This document shows positions 35,687-47,840 of a stretch of 64,000 nucleotides of DNA, piece after piece (within the stretch, counting starts at the first letter, position 1; each line of letters starts with the position of its first letter). The stretch lies in NCBI GenBank assembly GCA_037951165.1, contig JBBDHG010000041.1:2100501-2164500 (forward strand), given 5' to 3'. The translations under genes and the position numbers were made by a program. The notes under the pieces were generated by a model. That model searched no databases, had not been told where the DNA came from, and was given only the letters and a program-made list of their open reading frames with translations. The stretch comes from Lophius americanus. Its lineage: Eukaryota > Chordata > Actinopteri > Lophiiformes > Lophiidae.

Positions 35687-37491
35687 ATGGGGTACATTCG
35701 GTTAAACTCTACATGGAAGAGAAAGTGTGATCGCTCTGACAAAAGTCATGTCTCCAGTGCAGCGAGAGGAAGTGGGTGGAGTCTGTGTGTTTGCGAGAGC
35801 ATGTATGAGTTTTTACGTGTATGAAAGGAGATGTGTGGATGAGCGGACGACACAGAACGCAGCAGAACCTCCATCAAGATCACTGCAGTTGAGGGATTTC
35901 ACAAGACGGGTTAGGATGACAAACGTCTTTGTGCAGCGGTGGGAAACTTCTTTAACCCATGACTCCCCCTAGACGATCAGATGTAAACTTTGACTCGTGA
36001 AAGCTTCATCTGGGCTGAGGGGAACCGTGTGTTTGTGTGTGTCTATTTATCTGGGACAGAGGCTTGATCCTTTCCCATTTCCCTCAGCTGCACCCGACTC
36101 CTCCTCCGATATGAGATGTTCATGAAAGAAAGGCAACGTCCAATAATCTCAGTGTCCACAAACTTCAAACGGTTATGAGACATAACTTTTGAGCGTGATT
36201 CATTCCCAGTGATTTATCCCGGCATTGAAAATTCTCATCAAACGTTTGTGGAAAAAATAAGTCTGACATTAGTGCGTTTGAAGCATTTCTGTTGTATTAC
36301 ACAGCTTTGGTTTGAGCTCTTTGACCATGGAGATGTTTGGGGGTTATTTTCTCAGTCCAGAAAGGAGAAGTTCTGCCCTCCGTTTGATTTAAGATCATAT
36401 CTGTGGTTTAGAGTTTGTTGTTTGTAGATTAAATTGTTTCATGAAAGGAGGAACTACAGCGTCACAGTCATGGTCACTGATTTCACGTGATTCCCCTGTT
36501 GCACACTGACCCCTGGTGGCCGATTCTGGAAGCAAACAGGAAATCCTTTCAGATAATTAGAGGTGACACTTCTGTCACCCTGACATTATTTAACTTTCTT
36601 TTTTTTTTTCTCTATAATGTCTCCTGTCCAGGGTCAGCTTCTGATTTTCATTAAGATAGTCTGTTTAATTAACGACTTGTAGAACTTTCAAAGAGGAAAG
36701 TGGACCTGTTTCTGCGGTCTTGTCATGTGCAGACCATTCCACGGCGGGTCCAAGTCCTTATTAATATAACATTTCATTTTAAAACGCTCACTGTAGAGGA
36801 GAAGTTCGACATAATTGCTGCTTCGTTGTTTGCTTTACAGGAATTAAAAATAATAATAATAATAAGTTGTGATACAAAGAAACATGAAGATATGTGACGT
36901 TTGTTTTAGGGCCAGGTCTTTACGTTGCTCGCCGCAGAAGAGCGCATCGTTATGGGTGTTCAGCAACAGGAAGTTCTGGATTCATCTCAAACTGGGTCTC
37001 TGGGATTCTTGTGGATTCTGGCTTCCTCTAACAGTGATAAAAAAAAACATGTATTATAGGTGAACACATGAGTGTGAGTGTGGATGGTTGTTTGTGTGTC
37101 TGTGCTGGTTCTGTGATAACTCCTCCCCCACGTGATGCTGCACAAGAAAAGCTGAAAATGGATTGACGAATGTTCACTGGTGCCACATGGTGGACACAAG
37201 AAAGACTATGGTCCATCCAACCGGAGGAGATTGATAAGCTATTAAAGAAAAATCATTTTGACTGAAGAAAAAATCATTTTGACTGGATTTGTGTCTCTTT
37301 ATTCCAAATTATGTTCACACTCACTTCCTTATGTTTACTTCACGGAACAAAGTTTCCCTCTTGAAAGTTCTTCTTCTGATAGTTGCTTCACTTCCTTCCT
37401 CCTATATTCCCTGCCAAACAAACTCTTATTGTGACATTTTCAGTGCACACATCCATCACTGTTTCGCTTAAATCAGAAATGCTGTCCCACT

Positions 37492-37990
37492 TCTAGAATT
37501 TACTAGAATGTACCAGAATATACTAGAATGTACTAGAATGTACCAGAATATACTAGAATGTACTAGAATGTACTAGAATGTACTAGAATATACTAGAATG
37601 TACTAGAATGTACTAGAATGTACCAGAATATACTAGAATGTACTAGAATATACTAGAATGTACCAGAATATACCAGAATGTACTAGAATGTACTAGAATA
37701 TACTAGAATGTACTAGAATGTACCAGAATATACTAGAATGTACTAGAATGTACTAGAATATACTAGAATGTACTAGATTATACTAGAATGTACTAGAATG
37801 TACTAGAATATACTAGAATGTACTAGAATATACTAGAATATACTAGAATGTACTAGATTATACTAGAATGTACTAGAATATACTAGAATGTACTAGAATA
37901 TACTAGAATATACTAGAATGTACTAGAATATACTAGAATGTACTAGAATGTACTAGAATGTACCAGAATATACTAGAATGTACTAGATGT
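37492..37990. repeat. 10-bp minisatellite (TACTAGAATG), about 49 copies
   Basis: Units TACTAGAATG, TACTAGAATA and TACCAGAATA alternate over about 490 bp with exact 10-bp phase. A TACTAGATTA variant occurs at two places about 80 bp apart, suggesting duplications of larger blocks. Confidence 0.98.
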
Positions 37991-38139
37991 ACTGGAAACA
38001 AGTATCCAGTGGCGTTGGATATTGATGACAGTCTGCCTGAGAAGCACCCGAAAATAAATAATAAAAATTCAGTATAACGTTACATGATATTCATTCATTC
38101 ATTCATTCATTCATTAACCACTGACGCTGTTCAGGGTCC

Positions 38140-38610
38140 CTTGATAATTGTCACGTTTCTACGTGAACTTTTTCACGTTATAACGGGATAGATCATTTTA
38201 TGTAACGTTATATATATCAAAAATGATCATGTAAAAACTTAGAAATGTTCTATCTAGTTATAACGGAAGGTTATTGACGTAAAAATGGGCAAATGGGAAA
38301 ATAAAAAAAGTTCGGTAACACGTTATAATTCTTCTTGTTTTCTGCGTGATTATTTTCAAGTTATAACGTGGAAAGTAGCACTTAAAGTAAGCGATAAGTT
38401 TCACGTTATAACGATAAACGTTCAACATGAAAAGTTTATCGTGATCATGATAAGATCACGTCTTATGAAAATGATCACGTTACAAACATCAAACGTATCA
38501 CATAATGTGAAAATGTCCACATCCAAATATAAAATTGTTTACGTATCACATTGTATCGTGAAAATAATCACTTAAATACGGGAAACGTTTAGACGTACAA
38601 CGTGACACTT
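38140..38610. repeat. family R4 palindromic array
   Basis: TCACGTTATAACG, AAGTTATAACGTGG and TTTCACGTTATAACGATAA recur with irregular spacing. An (ATTC)n run lies just before at 38089-38115. Confidence 0.65.
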
Positions 38611-38863
38611 AGAGGTTTTAAATATTCAGGAATGGCTCCCTAAGAACCTCACAGACTGCAGCCACACCTGAAACCTAACGCTGACTTTATTCCCGGTGGA
38701 CACCGGTGGACTCTCAGGAGCTTGGAGGACAAAACGCTCCTTCTGTCTCTCTTCTGTCTTTGAGGGGAAGAAGTCGACAGGTCGCACTGAGGAATGGTTC
38801 GTTATCAGTCCAGAGTAATTACAGGGGCAGAGGATTGACCTCGGATATGCCTTCGCCTGAGGC

Positions 38864-39240
38864 TCTGTGTGTTCATGTGTGTGTGTGTGTTTGTATGTAT
38901 GTGTGTGTGTGTGTGTGTGTGCATTTGTTTGTGTGAGTGTGTTTGCATGTATGAGTGTGTGTGTGTGTGTGTTTGCATGTATGAGTGTGTGTGTGGGTGT
39001 TTGCCAGCGCCACACGTACTCAGACACACGCACTCACAAACACGCATGCGTGTGTGTCTGTGTGTACGTGTGTGTCTGCGCTTGGGGGGCTCGGTCTATG
39101 TGTGTGTGCGTGTTTGTGCGTGTGTGTATGTGTGTGTGCGTGCGTGTATGTGTGTGTGCGTGAGTGTATGTGTGTGGGTGAATGTGTGTGTGTCTGTGTG
39201 TGAGTGTGCATTTTTTTACGTGTGTGTGTCTATCTTTTTT

Positions 39241-39302
<62 letters not shown>
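38864..39302. repeat. TG-rich compound microsatellite
   Basis: TG tracts with TGTATG and TGCGTG interruptions are split by a short CA-type segment at 39010-39045, so strands switch within the block. Confidence 0.95.
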
Positions 39303-39305
<3 letters not shown>

Positions 39306-39670
39306 TTTCTTGACCCATGGGCAGGCAGAGACGGATCACCTTCAGCCCTTGTTCGGACCCTCCTCCCCACTTTGAGAAGGCCAGTCCAAATAAAAGACAA
39401 ATGGCTCGACTTGCTCCGGCGTCCATAATTACTTCACCTCAATTAGGACAAATTCACTGCAAGATAATCTGTTTATTTAGGCAATAAGACAAGGACAAGT
39501 TCCAGCTCAGCATAACGTACGTGCTGAAATTAGGAGACCTCCGGATCTTCACCATCACCGCAGGAATACAGGCTGAAACAGAATCACATGACGTGACTCT
39601 TCCAGCAGCAACTTTTAAAAACACAAATCCTCCCTACAGAAGAACGCAGCGCTTTTTATTTTCTAATCAG

Positions 39671-40110
39671 ATCAGTAACGGACACCTGTGTCCTCACCCT
39701 GCTACAATAAGGCCGTAACGGACACCTGTGTCCTCTCCCTTGCACAATTAGACACTAACGGACACCTGTGTCCTCTCCCTGCCAGAATAAGACACTAACG
39801 GACACCTGAGTCCTCTCCCTGCCAGAATAAGACACTAACGGACACCTGAGTCCTCTCCCTGCCAGAATAAGACACTAACGGACACCTGTGTCCTCTCCCT
39901 GCCAGAATAAGACACTAACGGACACCTGTGTCCTCTCCCTGCCAGAATAAGACACTAACGGACACCTGTGTCCTCTCCCTGCCAGAATAAGACACTAACG
40001 GACACCTGTGTCCTCTCCCTTGCACAATTAGACACTAACGGACACCTGTGTCCTCTCCCTGCCAGAATAAGACACTAGCGGACACCTGTGTCCTCCTCCT
40101 GCGACATTAA
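39671..40110. repeat. 40-bp minisatellite, 11 copies
   Basis: Eleven consecutive 40-bp units carry TAACGGACACCTGTGTCCTC and a CTCCCTGCCAGAATAA-type ending. Units 4 and 5 have CTGAGTCC. Units 2 and 9 share the TGCACAATTA ending, seven units apart. GGACA and TGTCC flank the CCTG core, giving each unit a small inverted repeat. Confidence 0.98.
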
Positions 40111-40289
40111 GACAATAACGGAGATGATGAATGAGTAAAGAGGAGGTGTTATAATCTGCAAGTCCATTTATCCCAGTGATCACTCCACTACGTTCTAGAA
40201 TACACAACAACAACAACAACAACAAAGGTTGTTTTTCTGAGTCGTTTCTATTATTCTATGGCAGGAAGTGATCGATGAACATAAATACT

Positions 40290-40386
40290 CACAAACACAC
40301 ACATACACACACAAACACACACATACACACACAAACATACAAATACACACACACACAAGCATAAACAGAACACACACATACATACC
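40290..40386. repeat. CA-rich microsatellite
   Basis: ACAC tracts with ACAT and ACAA interruptions. Confidence 0.95.
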
Positions 40387-41059
40387 AATGCAATTATATA
40401 AAGTATTAAAAGAAGACAAACACTAATAAAAACAGGAAGTTAAGAAAGTTTTTGTTTTTCAGACTGATGGATGGTGTCTAATAATCCTGGACAATATTTG
40501 TATTTAAAAAAATAATGATTGAGAAATTATGGACACACTATAGACCAAAGAAAACAACTATTAGAAGCAGCAGCACATTTAAAACCGTACGTCGTTTGTG
40601 GAACTAAACGACTTGCCCTGAGAAACGTGTTTTTTCTGACTGCAGTTCTCCGGGCGTCTCTGTCTGGAGACGCTGGCGTTCCCTCTGCGGTGTTTGATGG
40701 ATTGATGAACAGCAGGACTGGCTGTCGAGATAAGGTTCCCCGTCTGGCTGAACTCGTGGGAGCGGACCAGATCCCCATCACAATGAGTCTGCTGTTCCTA
40801 GTTTGAAGGGAACCTGACGCTCAGGACATTTTCCCTGAATGTGACACGAGGATCTAGCATCACTTATCACACGTGTTTGAAGTCATCACTAAAGACTCAC
40901 TTCCTGTCTCTTCAGCAGTGAAGCAATGAACCCCTTTAAACGGCTTCACATTCCAAATACCCCGACTATAGAGCTATTCCCGTTTGTCAATAAGTTGAGA
41001 TGAGATCATTTAAAGGGCCTGTGCATCTTGACAGAAATGTAAATACTTGTATAAAGTTG

Positions 41060-41500
41060 GCAAGAACGGCAGTGCTTCGCTATCATGCCAGAAAATTGAA
41101 ATTAATGTCATTATCACATTACATCATAGTAATTTTCACGATTTTCCCGTTATAACGTGAAATTTATCACATCATAACAACGTGGTAAATTTCCCGTTAA
41201 AACATGAAAATGATCACGTTATAACGTCATGAATCATTTTCACTTCATAACGTGGTAAGTTTCACGTTTTTTTGTGTAATTTTCATGCTATAACATGATG
41301 GATAAATTTCCTGTTATAACGTGATGAATTTAATTTTCTAAAATCATGAATAATTTTTCAAGTTTCACATTTTCGCATGATAATTTTCCCGTTATATCGT
41401 GATAAATTTCACGTTATAACGTGATAAGTTTCACATATTTTGCATAATTTTCCCGCTATAACATGATGGATAACTTTCACGTTATAACGTGAAATGATCG
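41060..41500. repeat. family R4 palindromic array
   Basis: CCCGTTATAACGTGA, TTTCACGTTATAACGTGATA and TTATAACGTGAAATGATC occur several times in both orientations. This is the best preserved block of the family here. Confidence 0.7.
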
Positions 41501-41637
41501 ATCTTGTCAACAATTTCCTTTAAGAATATGAAATTGTTATAAACTGATACCAACATGAAAAACATTGAATGTTAAGTTTGTGCGATAACGCATGTGGTAT
41601 GCTGGAATTAAATTGCCCTCATTGGGATCAATAAAGT

Positions 41638-42120
41638 GGTCTGAATCTGAGACTGAATCTCAGTCTGAGTCCGACTCTGAATCTGAATCTGAGTCTGAAT
41701 CTGAGTCTGAATCTGAGTCAGAATCTGAGTCTGAGTCTGAATCTGAGTCTGAATCTAAATCGGAACTGAGTCTGAGTCTGAGTCTGAGTCAGAATCTGAG
41801 TTAGAATCTGAGTCGGAATCTGAGTCGGAGTCAGAATCTGAGTCAGAGTCTGAGTCAGAATCTGAGTTAGAATCTGAGTCGGAATCTGAGTCGGAGTCAG
41901 AATCTGAGTCAGAATCTGAGTCTGAATCGGAACTGAGTCTGAGTCTGAATATGAATCTGAATATGAATCTGGGTCTGAATCTGGTATTGAATCGGAATCT
42001 GAGTCAGAATCGGAATCTTAGTCTGAATCTGAGGCAGAATCTGAGTCTGCATCTGGTCTGAATCAGGGATTGAATCTGAATCTCCGTATGAATCTGAATC
42101 TGAGTCTGAATCTTAAGCTC
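41638..42120. repeat. GAATCT/GAGTCT hexanucleotide array
   Basis: About 480 bp of six-base units GAATCT, GAGTCT, GAGTCA and GAGTCG. At least six perfect TGAGTCA motifs arise. Frames through it give Ser-Glu repeats and are not genes. Confidence 0.97.
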
Positions 42121-42948
42121 TGCAGTAAACCGGAGAAGTGAGGATAAAGTTTTCACAGACTTTGAGTGAACCCTCATCTGGGACACGCTCCCAGATCCCA
42201 GAGTGAGCTGGGACTGTGTCCAACTCCAGGTTCAACCTGCAATAACTGGAATTTGGATTAAATAGTAATTGACTAAAAATTTGGCGTGCCGGCCCTGAGA
42301 GAAGGTCTGCTCTGTAAAACTTTCTCTAAAAGTAAAAGCCTTTCCTGATTTTACCTGAGCTCTGTTACCAATTTTAACCTCTTAATCTTATTATCCTGGT
42401 CTTATTTATTTGACCAATATTATTGATTTTATATTGTTGTTGTTTTTTAATTCAATTTTCAGTGTTTGAATCCCTCCCGCTACGTTTTGAAGTTCTAATT
42501 CTTTATTTTTATTTTCCTGTACTTTCAAGTACCCTGTAACAGTGTTTTGTATAAATACAGTTATTATTATAATTATAATATGATCAAAAAAAAAAAAAAG
42601 GCACGGCCCAAATGATCTAGTCCTGTGTCTTAAATTCTTATTTTTTTTTTTCATTCTCAGGTGTCAAATCACAAAACATACTAGTTTCAAGTGATTGCAG
42701 CAACGCCGCCCTCTTTTTTGAGTGTGTGTGTGTGTGTGTCCCAGAACATTTTCCATGCGGAGCTTTTCATAAACACCCCCACTGTTTTTTTCTCTGACCC
42801 TTAATTCAAAGTACAGAGGGATATTAGCGAGGAAGTTGACTGACTTAGGTCACATGATCCCTGAGAGAGGAAGTGCGGTACGGCGAGGTCACACAGCCGG
42901 GCAAACAATCACACTGACGAGCGCGGAAGGAAGCCCAGGATACTCTAC

Positions 42949-43000
42949 GTGTGTGTGCGTGTGTGTGTGTGTGTGTGTGTGCGTGTGTGCGTGTGTGTGT
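42949..43000. repeat. (TG)n microsatellite with GC variants
   Basis: 52 bp of TG with several TGCG interruptions. Confidence 0.95.
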
Positions 43001-43333
43001 TCACAAAACACATGTGATGTCATTTCCTCCTGGAAAAACTGAATGGGCAGGAAAGCATTTTATCTTTTCTCGCTGTTCTCTTGGCCAGGTCAATTTTGGA
43101 AAATAGGTTTACAATCAATGTTTTGTTTTTTTTTTACCTGCTATAATAAAGGATAGAGAATAAAACTAAAATTTAATAGCCCCCGAAAACACAGCTGACA
43201 TACGTAAAAACATTAAAAAAAAGCGCTGAATTATCTGAACTTCCAGTGTTGCCAACAGCTTGTCCATGAATTATGATTTTTATTTATTTTTTCATATTTG
43301 TCATAATGATAATAATTTGTCAGAAAAAAAGGA

Positions 43334-43340
43334 ATATATA

Positions 43341-43390
<50 letters not shown>
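43334..43390. repeat. (TA)n microsatellite
   Basis: 57 bp of AT/TA with one TCTA break. Confidence 0.97.
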
Positions 43391-43394
<4 letters not shown>

Positions 43395-44454
43395 AGCGGA
43401 TTTTCTGATAATAAATAAGCGTCTCTTGATGGAAAAAGCCAATATATAACTTATATTATTAATAGTATAATGGGCCGACCAGCGCGGATGACGGAGCGTA
43501 CGCAAATTTCATCTAGTCAGAACACATCCACAATGCCGACCAACAGAACTTCTTCATTACATTGATCCTTCACAATAAGAGCACCTAAAGTACAGGAAGC
43601 AGTAAACGGGAACATAAGCGTGTGATCATGCCACAAACAGAAACAAATAGATTTCAGACTCCGATTCCGACAGCTATTGCTCGTAGGTAGGGGATCGTCA
43701 TCGGCAGGAATCCTTGACTGGGCATACTGAAGCACAACAGGAAGCGGCTACGCTAGCGGTTTTCAAAGAACGGGCCTTCCTTTGCAACGCGGAATTTATC
43801 TTAAGATGATAAGTTGTGATTTAAAAAATAATGTATGATGTTCTTTTCATCTGTCGATAATGATTTAGAGCAGAGCGGGGAGGGCCCAGTCACGGCCCCC
43901 CAGGGAGGTCAACTGTCGTCAGACTCTTATGCCCTCTCTCCGTGGACAAATATGGACCCCCATAATCTGGGAAATAACCATGTAAAAGCTTCAGAGCGCA
44001 TATCGTGTGGAATTATGACATGAAGTGGAAATGTTGTGGGCACAGCGGTAAACGCTGAAGCTCAGTCCGTTATCGGATTGGCAGCACTAATTACAACGTA
44101 GCTAGCATGCTATCGGACTGTTGTGGTGCTGCAAAGACTGGGTTTTAAACACATAACAGAGTACGACGGCTCCAAGCCTGCAATAAAAGCAGACATGGCC
44201 TCAAATACAGACCTTCCGTCTCCTCTTCCCACTGACAGGCGGGCCTCCGAGGACGTGGTATCGCACAATCCTTCACAGACTCCAGACTAACCAAACAAAG
44301 TTCTTTAATGGACATAATGATTATTTTTTTCCTCTTGGAGATCGTAGAACAACATGAGAGTGTTAAAAGTGAAGACCAGGCAGTGTCCACATGAAATGTA
44401 ATCTTGAAACTGTGACATTTTTCTAGCTAATGCTATTTCAATATTAAATATAAA

Positions 44455-44910
44455 AAACACTCTGGGAGCGCAAACCTCCGCCGCGGCACAACAGTATCGT
44501 AGGTTTAGGAAAGATTCATGTGGATTTCTCCATTTATGTTTGAGTTATTACCAACCGCTAAATCTACCAACAAGTCCAACAAAGTCTCAAATACTCTGTA
44601 GCCACTTGTGTACTGCGACTTCACTTCAGTGTCTCTGTTTAGCCCACTGAGCCCCCAGCTCCACCCCCGAAGGAACATCCAAGGAATCAAAGGAACTCTT
44701 GCATCAGCCCCCAGTCCATCCTCAAAGGAACATCAAAGGAATCAAATGGGCACAGGCAGAAATAGCCACATTTTGACGACACTATTCCCAACAGGCTTAT
44801 TATTTTATTTCATTTAAATGTTTTAGAAAACACGTAACGTTACCAGAATTGAATCACTTCTAGGATAAACCAAAACCTGCGGCTGGATAAAACTTCATGA
44901 ATAATATTTT
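44455..44910 (+). repeat. family R2 copy
   Basis: It starts GGGAGCGCAAACCTCCGCCG, has the CCACTGAGCCCCCAGCTCCA and AAGGAACATCAAAGGAATC blocks, and finishes near ACCTGCGGCTGGATAAAAC. Confidence 0.8.
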
Positions 44911-45329
44911 CTTTTCTTTATCTCTGAGGTAAAGGTTACTGATTGTGACTTCATGGCTGAATAGTTACGGCATCCCATGTGATTGTTAAATGTAAACACA
45001 ACTTTTGTTTTGTGTACTGGAAAGCAGGACAATTACGGAAACCCCTCTGGTGAGGTGGAAAAACTAAATTTTTGTTGCCATAACTTAGTAACATGTTCCC
45101 ACGAGATAATAAGTCACTCCCACGCCTTATTAAGTCTCGGCCACAAGAAATTCCTTTTTCCCTTTTTCAATGTCACCAGAGGGTTTTCTGTAGTTTTCCT
45201 GCTTTCCAGTACACCAACAAACATTATGTAGACATTAAACAACGGCGTGAGATGCATTTCCTTTCCCCAAAAAACATGTGAATTGATCTAGATTATACTT
45301 ATTAACTACAAGTTTTGGCCACCAGATAA

Positions 45330-45390
45330 CTTTTTATTCTAAAGTGTGCATTATAAATTAAATGTATTATTATTATTATTATTATTAAAG
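45330..45390 (+). mobile_element. retroelement 3' tail fragment
   Basis: TTCTAAAGTGTGCATTATAA then AATGTATT and seven ATT units, the same tail type as at 22.9 kb. Confidence 0.4.
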
Positions 45391-45411
45391 TGTCACCTGA
45401 GGGGCAACTTC

Positions 45412-45844
45412 AAGCCTTTGATGTTCAGCTCAGCTGTTTGGTAAAGCTTTTCTGAGTCTCTATTTCTTTTTGAAAAATGTGACTCAACCAGCTTATAAAA
45501 CAACCAGTGGCAGCATGTATATGCCAAAGAGTAAGGGTTCAACGATGGAGCCCTGGGGGACACCTCATGTAAAAAAGGGCCAGAGAGCTGGAAGCGGTAA
45601 CCATGACTGTTGAGAAAGTCCTATTTGATTATTAGGTGGGTTTTTTTATTACTAGACTTTTTTCCAAAGTCTAATAAGGGTCAAATTCAAACTATTTTCA
45701 CTTTTAATACAAAATTTCAAAATGAATTTATTTTTACTGTATTCATTTTTTTTTACTGTTTAAGAGTAAAAAAAAAAAAAAAAGGTTTGACTGTAAACTT
45801 GTAGACTTTTCTTTTTTTTTTCTTGGTGAGGACATGAAAGGGTT
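45412..45844 (-). mobile_element. family R1 copy with both inverted termini
   Basis: The left end AAGCCTTTGATGTTCAGC and right end GACATGAAAGGGTT are inverse near-matches (about 13 of 15). Inside is the reverse-transcriptase scrap (GATGGAGCCCTGGGGGACACC on plus). Length 433 bp. It lies within 90 bp of septin 9 exon 2. Confidence 0.7.
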
Positions 45845-45932
45845 AAAAGTCCTTCCACTAATGAGGAGAAGATGTGACGGCATGGAGTCAGAACTGCAGC
45901 GAGTTGGCGTCACTGAGGGGGAACACACTTAC

Positions 45933-46613
45933 TGTCAGGGTTGGGAGATTTCCGTCCGGCGTGACTCGGCGAGGAGCAGCGGATGGTGGTGACGATGGTA
46001 TTGTGGTGAGGGTTGGGGTGGTGCGGGTGGTGCACCGCTGAGTGGTGGCCGTTGTTTTCCGCGGGAGCTCTGGTGATGCTGATGTCCGGTTTACGGACGT
46101 CTCCGGGACCCGGGGGCTCCAATTTGCGGGCGTGATTCTGCTCGGCGTTCCTGCCGATGCTGTTGTTGTTGTTATTGCCCTCGTTGCGGCGCGTCGCCGG
46201 GGAATCAGAGGGCGTCTTGGCAAAAGTGACCTCCCTCTTGTGGCTCATCTCGGGGGTCTTGGAGTGGCCCAGGACGTCAGGGCGTTTGAGGGCGCTACTG
46301 GTTGAAAACCTTGCGGAAGCAGGGCTGGTGACGTTGTCCACCTGTTTGCTGGAAGAAGAGATGTCAATGGAAAGTTCAGAGCGGCGGGACACGGGCTCTG
46401 GGGTCTTGGAGCCTCCTCCACCCATGATGGAGCGGGGTTGGGTGTAGTTGAGGTTGTTGTTGTTGGTCGCCGGGCCGGCGGTGCCCAGGTCCCGGTAGTA
46501 GATGCTGGTGGGAGACATGGCGTTGCGGTGAGGGGAATTGGTTGTCCGACGCGAGCCGGGAGAAGAGTGAGATGATGTGTCTACATCCTCCACCTCAAAA
46601 GACCTCTTCAGAG
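45933..46613 (-). CDS. septin9: septin 9 coding exon 2: disordered basic N-terminal extension
   Basis: This 681-nt exon (phase 1 to phase 1) opens with ALKRSFEVEDVD after a good polypyrimidine tract and CACGCAG. It ends in CCT GAC A before GTAAGT. The approximately 227 residues are rich in Ser, Pro, Arg and Asn and appear disordered. Segments such as KTPEPVSRRSELSIDISS and LKRPDVLGHSKTPE align with the human SEPT9 extension. They carry the spaced K/R-R-x-x-E/D motifs reported to contact microtubules (KRSFEVED, RRSELSID, KRPD, KREVTF, RKPD). Unusual features are two asparagine runs coded by AAC-type repeats and a His-rich stretch near the 3' end. No catalytic residues are expected here. The region separates septin 9 from the shorter septins and is the variable part between isoforms. 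Confidence 0.95.
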
Positions 46614-47840
46614 CTGCGTGAGAGAGAGAAACACAAAACATCTGTTACGGACTCACACCACTCTGCAACAATTACAACAATTCTCGGAACTTTTACCTTT
46701 TTTCTTTTCTTTGAGAAAAAAAACTGAAATTAATAGGAGAAAATTGCAAAGACAAATGTTATCATCATGATAAATACTCGCTCAGAATAAACACAGCTGT
46801 GACTTAAAGTAGTCATCGATAGCAGCTGTCGATAAACAAAGACAATAAACCAGATCTGAATCAGACGTTATGTCAGCATGGATCGAGTTATTGGCCGGTC
46901 GGTAAGAGTTAACGAGGGATTTATAAGGTGGGAACCTAGTTTCTTGTGTAGCATTAAGAGTAATTTAATGTTTAATTTAAGGAATATCCTGAATATTTGT
47001 ACTTTTATAAGACCAAAAAGGAGGAGGATTTGCAGGATTCAGGGAATTATGGCTAACAAAAATCAAATATCACATTATTTTGTCACGATATCGTGGGCTG
47101 GGGCAAAAATCTACCATATTTTGTAGAACTGTTATTCATGTTTCTCCCGAAATACTTTATTTAACAAGATTACATTTGGACACATCTTCATAGCGATGAC
47201 GTTAAAGTGACAGTTCTACTTAGCCGGAAACACAGTTGTCATCGAACGCATCATGCAGTAAATGTCAGTGCTTTGTCCTGCCAACAGCTACGTTGGCAAG
47301 TTCTCCTGCCGGCGTCCTCGCTAAACATTTGTTTGATTTGTTTTGATGTTCACTGTTTAGCATTATCAGGGTTGATAGTCGCTTTTTAGCAATAAAATAA
47401 GGGTAAAATAACCCACCGCGCCACATAATGTAAAAAGGAGGGCAGATGAGGGTCCGGCTCAAGGCGGTGTCAGTGGACAGACAGTGTTTGAATTCTGGAC
47501 GGATCCGGCCTAAAAGCGAACGGATGACCAGAGTTAGCCAGGAGGCTAACTCTGACATGATCGGTCATCGGCTGAGCGGTCACAGTATGTTCCAGTCCGT
47601 GCCAGTTACACGCACACACCACGCATGAGCTACCATGGCTACAAACATCTCACACGCTTGGAGATGTGAATGAAAAGAAAACACAAGGCTTGACATTTCT
47701 AACACCAGAAAGGCCAAAATAAGCTGCGGAGGAAGAACCCCGAAAACGTTTGGGACAACAAATTTAATCATCGAATCGTCTCGAGGTCCATAGCAAGTTT
47801 CATGCAGCTAATGTTGGCAGAGCGGCTGAAGCTAGCGAGA

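Larger units (their letters stand above)
9417..45932 (-). other. septin 9 giant intron, exon 2 to exon 3
   Basis: The intron is 36.5 kb. It contains the cassette-exon candidate at 30177-30233 and dozens of repeats listed separately. Stretches where I see no gene or repeat of note are 10265-11120, 12650-13120, 14735-15555, 16095-16480, 17120-17920, 18400-18980, 19200-20560, 21950-22900, 23900-25120, 25190-28300, 29090-30100, 30910-31560, 31770-32620, 35690-37490, 40390-41050 and 42130-44450. Some may hold conserved noncoding elements, which needs comparison to other fish. Confidence 0.6.

Noticed and set aside
35112..35742. Long open frames of Cys-Val, Thr-His or Cys-Met repeats in the TG-rich block, also near 367, 907, 6516, 38864 and 47841
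   Set aside because: They follow directly from dinucleotide or tetranucleotide repeats that lack stops. There is no homology, splice context or normal composition.
39671..40110. CRISPR-like array
   Set aside because: The whole 40-bp unit is repeated without variable spacers, and the genome is vertebrate.
40519..40806. 95-codon plus-strand frame with balanced composition
   Set aside because: No recognisable motif, no exon boundaries, and an equally long frame on the opposite strand.
41592..41804. Ser-Glu repeat protein frame
   Set aside because: It is produced by the GAATCT/GAGTCT array. Frames on other phases are equally repetitive.
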